Source of the DNA: Bacteroidales bacterium
GTDB lineage: Bacteria > Bacteroidota > Bacteroidia > Bacteroidales > JAGOPY01
Assembly (NCBI GenBank): GCA_023229505.1
Contig: JALNZD010000048.1
Coordinates: forward strand, 1-31,321
Direction: 5' to 3'
Length of the DNA stretch: 31,321 nt
Position 1 is the stretch's first letter. Every line of letters begins with the position of its first letter. Below are positions 31,218-31,321 of the stretch, one piece after another. Below the pieces are notes generated by a model. It made no database searches. It saw nothing but the letters and a program-made list of their open reading frames with translations, and was not told the DNA's origin. The position numbers and the translations under genes were made by a program.

Positions 31218-31321
31218 GTTTTTGAGATTCTTTAAGGGATCGTAATAAACCGGAAAGTTGTCCTCCTATAATTTTCATTTCATTTTCAAAATCTTTAAAT
31301 GTTTCTTCTGGCAAAAATGAA
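31201..31321 (-). CDS. Four-helix-bundle protein (S23/23S rRNA intervening-sequence protein family), C-terminal part
   Basis: Thirty-nine codons are visible from the right edge: SFLPEETFKDFENEMKIIGG, then 'QLSGLLRSLKES' and a stop at 31203-31201. This is the usual last helix of the four-helix-bundle family ('..F...e.e...igaql..llrSLk..'), whose members have about 120 residues. Their function is poorly known; some are encoded in rRNA intervening sequences, others are solitary. The stop and last five codons lie in the GTGACT repeat, so the native C-terminus may have been extended by it. The start is outside the window. Confidence 0.7.
   Translation of the reverse strand, partial: SFLPEETFKDFENEMKIIGGQLSGLLRSLKESQKQSPSH

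Overview
The window is a surface-polysaccharide (O-antigen or capsule) biosynthesis locus. Every convincing gene lies on the minus strand, so it is read from right to left. Low GC, A-rich sequence ahead of start codons, a GxxExxY-family gene, a four-helix-bundle (S23-like) gene and heptad-type intergenic repeats together suggest a Bacteroidota genome, perhaps assembled from a metagenome. That assignment is inference; there is no rRNA or other marker gene here.

In transcription order: the right end (about 29.3-31.3 kb) holds the tail of a four-helix-bundle gene, a GTGACT-rich array with a 112-bp tandem duplication, an AAA-type ATPase, a GC-rich palindrome and a relic that looks like the 3' end of a UDP-GlcNAc 2-epimerase gene. 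From 29.3 to 23.4 kb is a complete-looking CDP-3,6-dideoxyhexose pathway (ddhA, ddhB, ddhC, a ddhD-like reductase, an ascE-like epimerase, an ascF-like reductase). It fits CDP-ascarylose best. A GxxExxY gene sits inside it. Copies of an ACGAATT-rich repeat lie in five consecutive junctions of this segment, and one lies in frame inside ddhD.

From 23.4 to 13.1 kb is the assembly section: a GT2 and another glycosyltransferase, a Wzy-type polymerase (two frameshifts), a SAM methyltransferase, a GT4, a decayed FkbM methyltransferase, a MITE-like 137-bp element, a second SAM methyltransferase whose end runs into the Wzx flippase gene, and a twice-frameshifted CgeB-like glycosyltransferase.

From 13.1 to 5.4 kb is a tightly coupled cassette: extended SDR, a UDP-glucose-dehydrogenase-like protein with Thr in place of the catalytic Cys, classical SDR, Gfo/Idh oxidoreductase, then hddA, hddC, gmhA, gmhB and a transaldolase. 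The last five explain a GDP-D-glycero-D-manno-heptose supply starting from sedoheptulose 7-phosphate. The four oxidoreductases ahead of them have no assigned product, and I regard them as the best candidate for an undescribed sugar pathway.

The left end (below 5.4 kb) is a scrap zone: a nucleotide-sugar dehydrogenase 5' fragment fused to a glycosyltransferase 3' fragment, capE, a capF homologue lacking its cupin domain, a CgeB-like glycosyltransferase, a 47-residue glycosyltransferase stub, an FkbM methyltransferase, and an IS3-family element inserted in an IS630-family transposase gene. Several breaks (near 4745, 13541, 13711, 15806, 20050 and 21069) are single-base changes in homopolymers. 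They may be sequencing errors rather than real mutations; the deletions, fusions and base substitutions are less easily dismissed.
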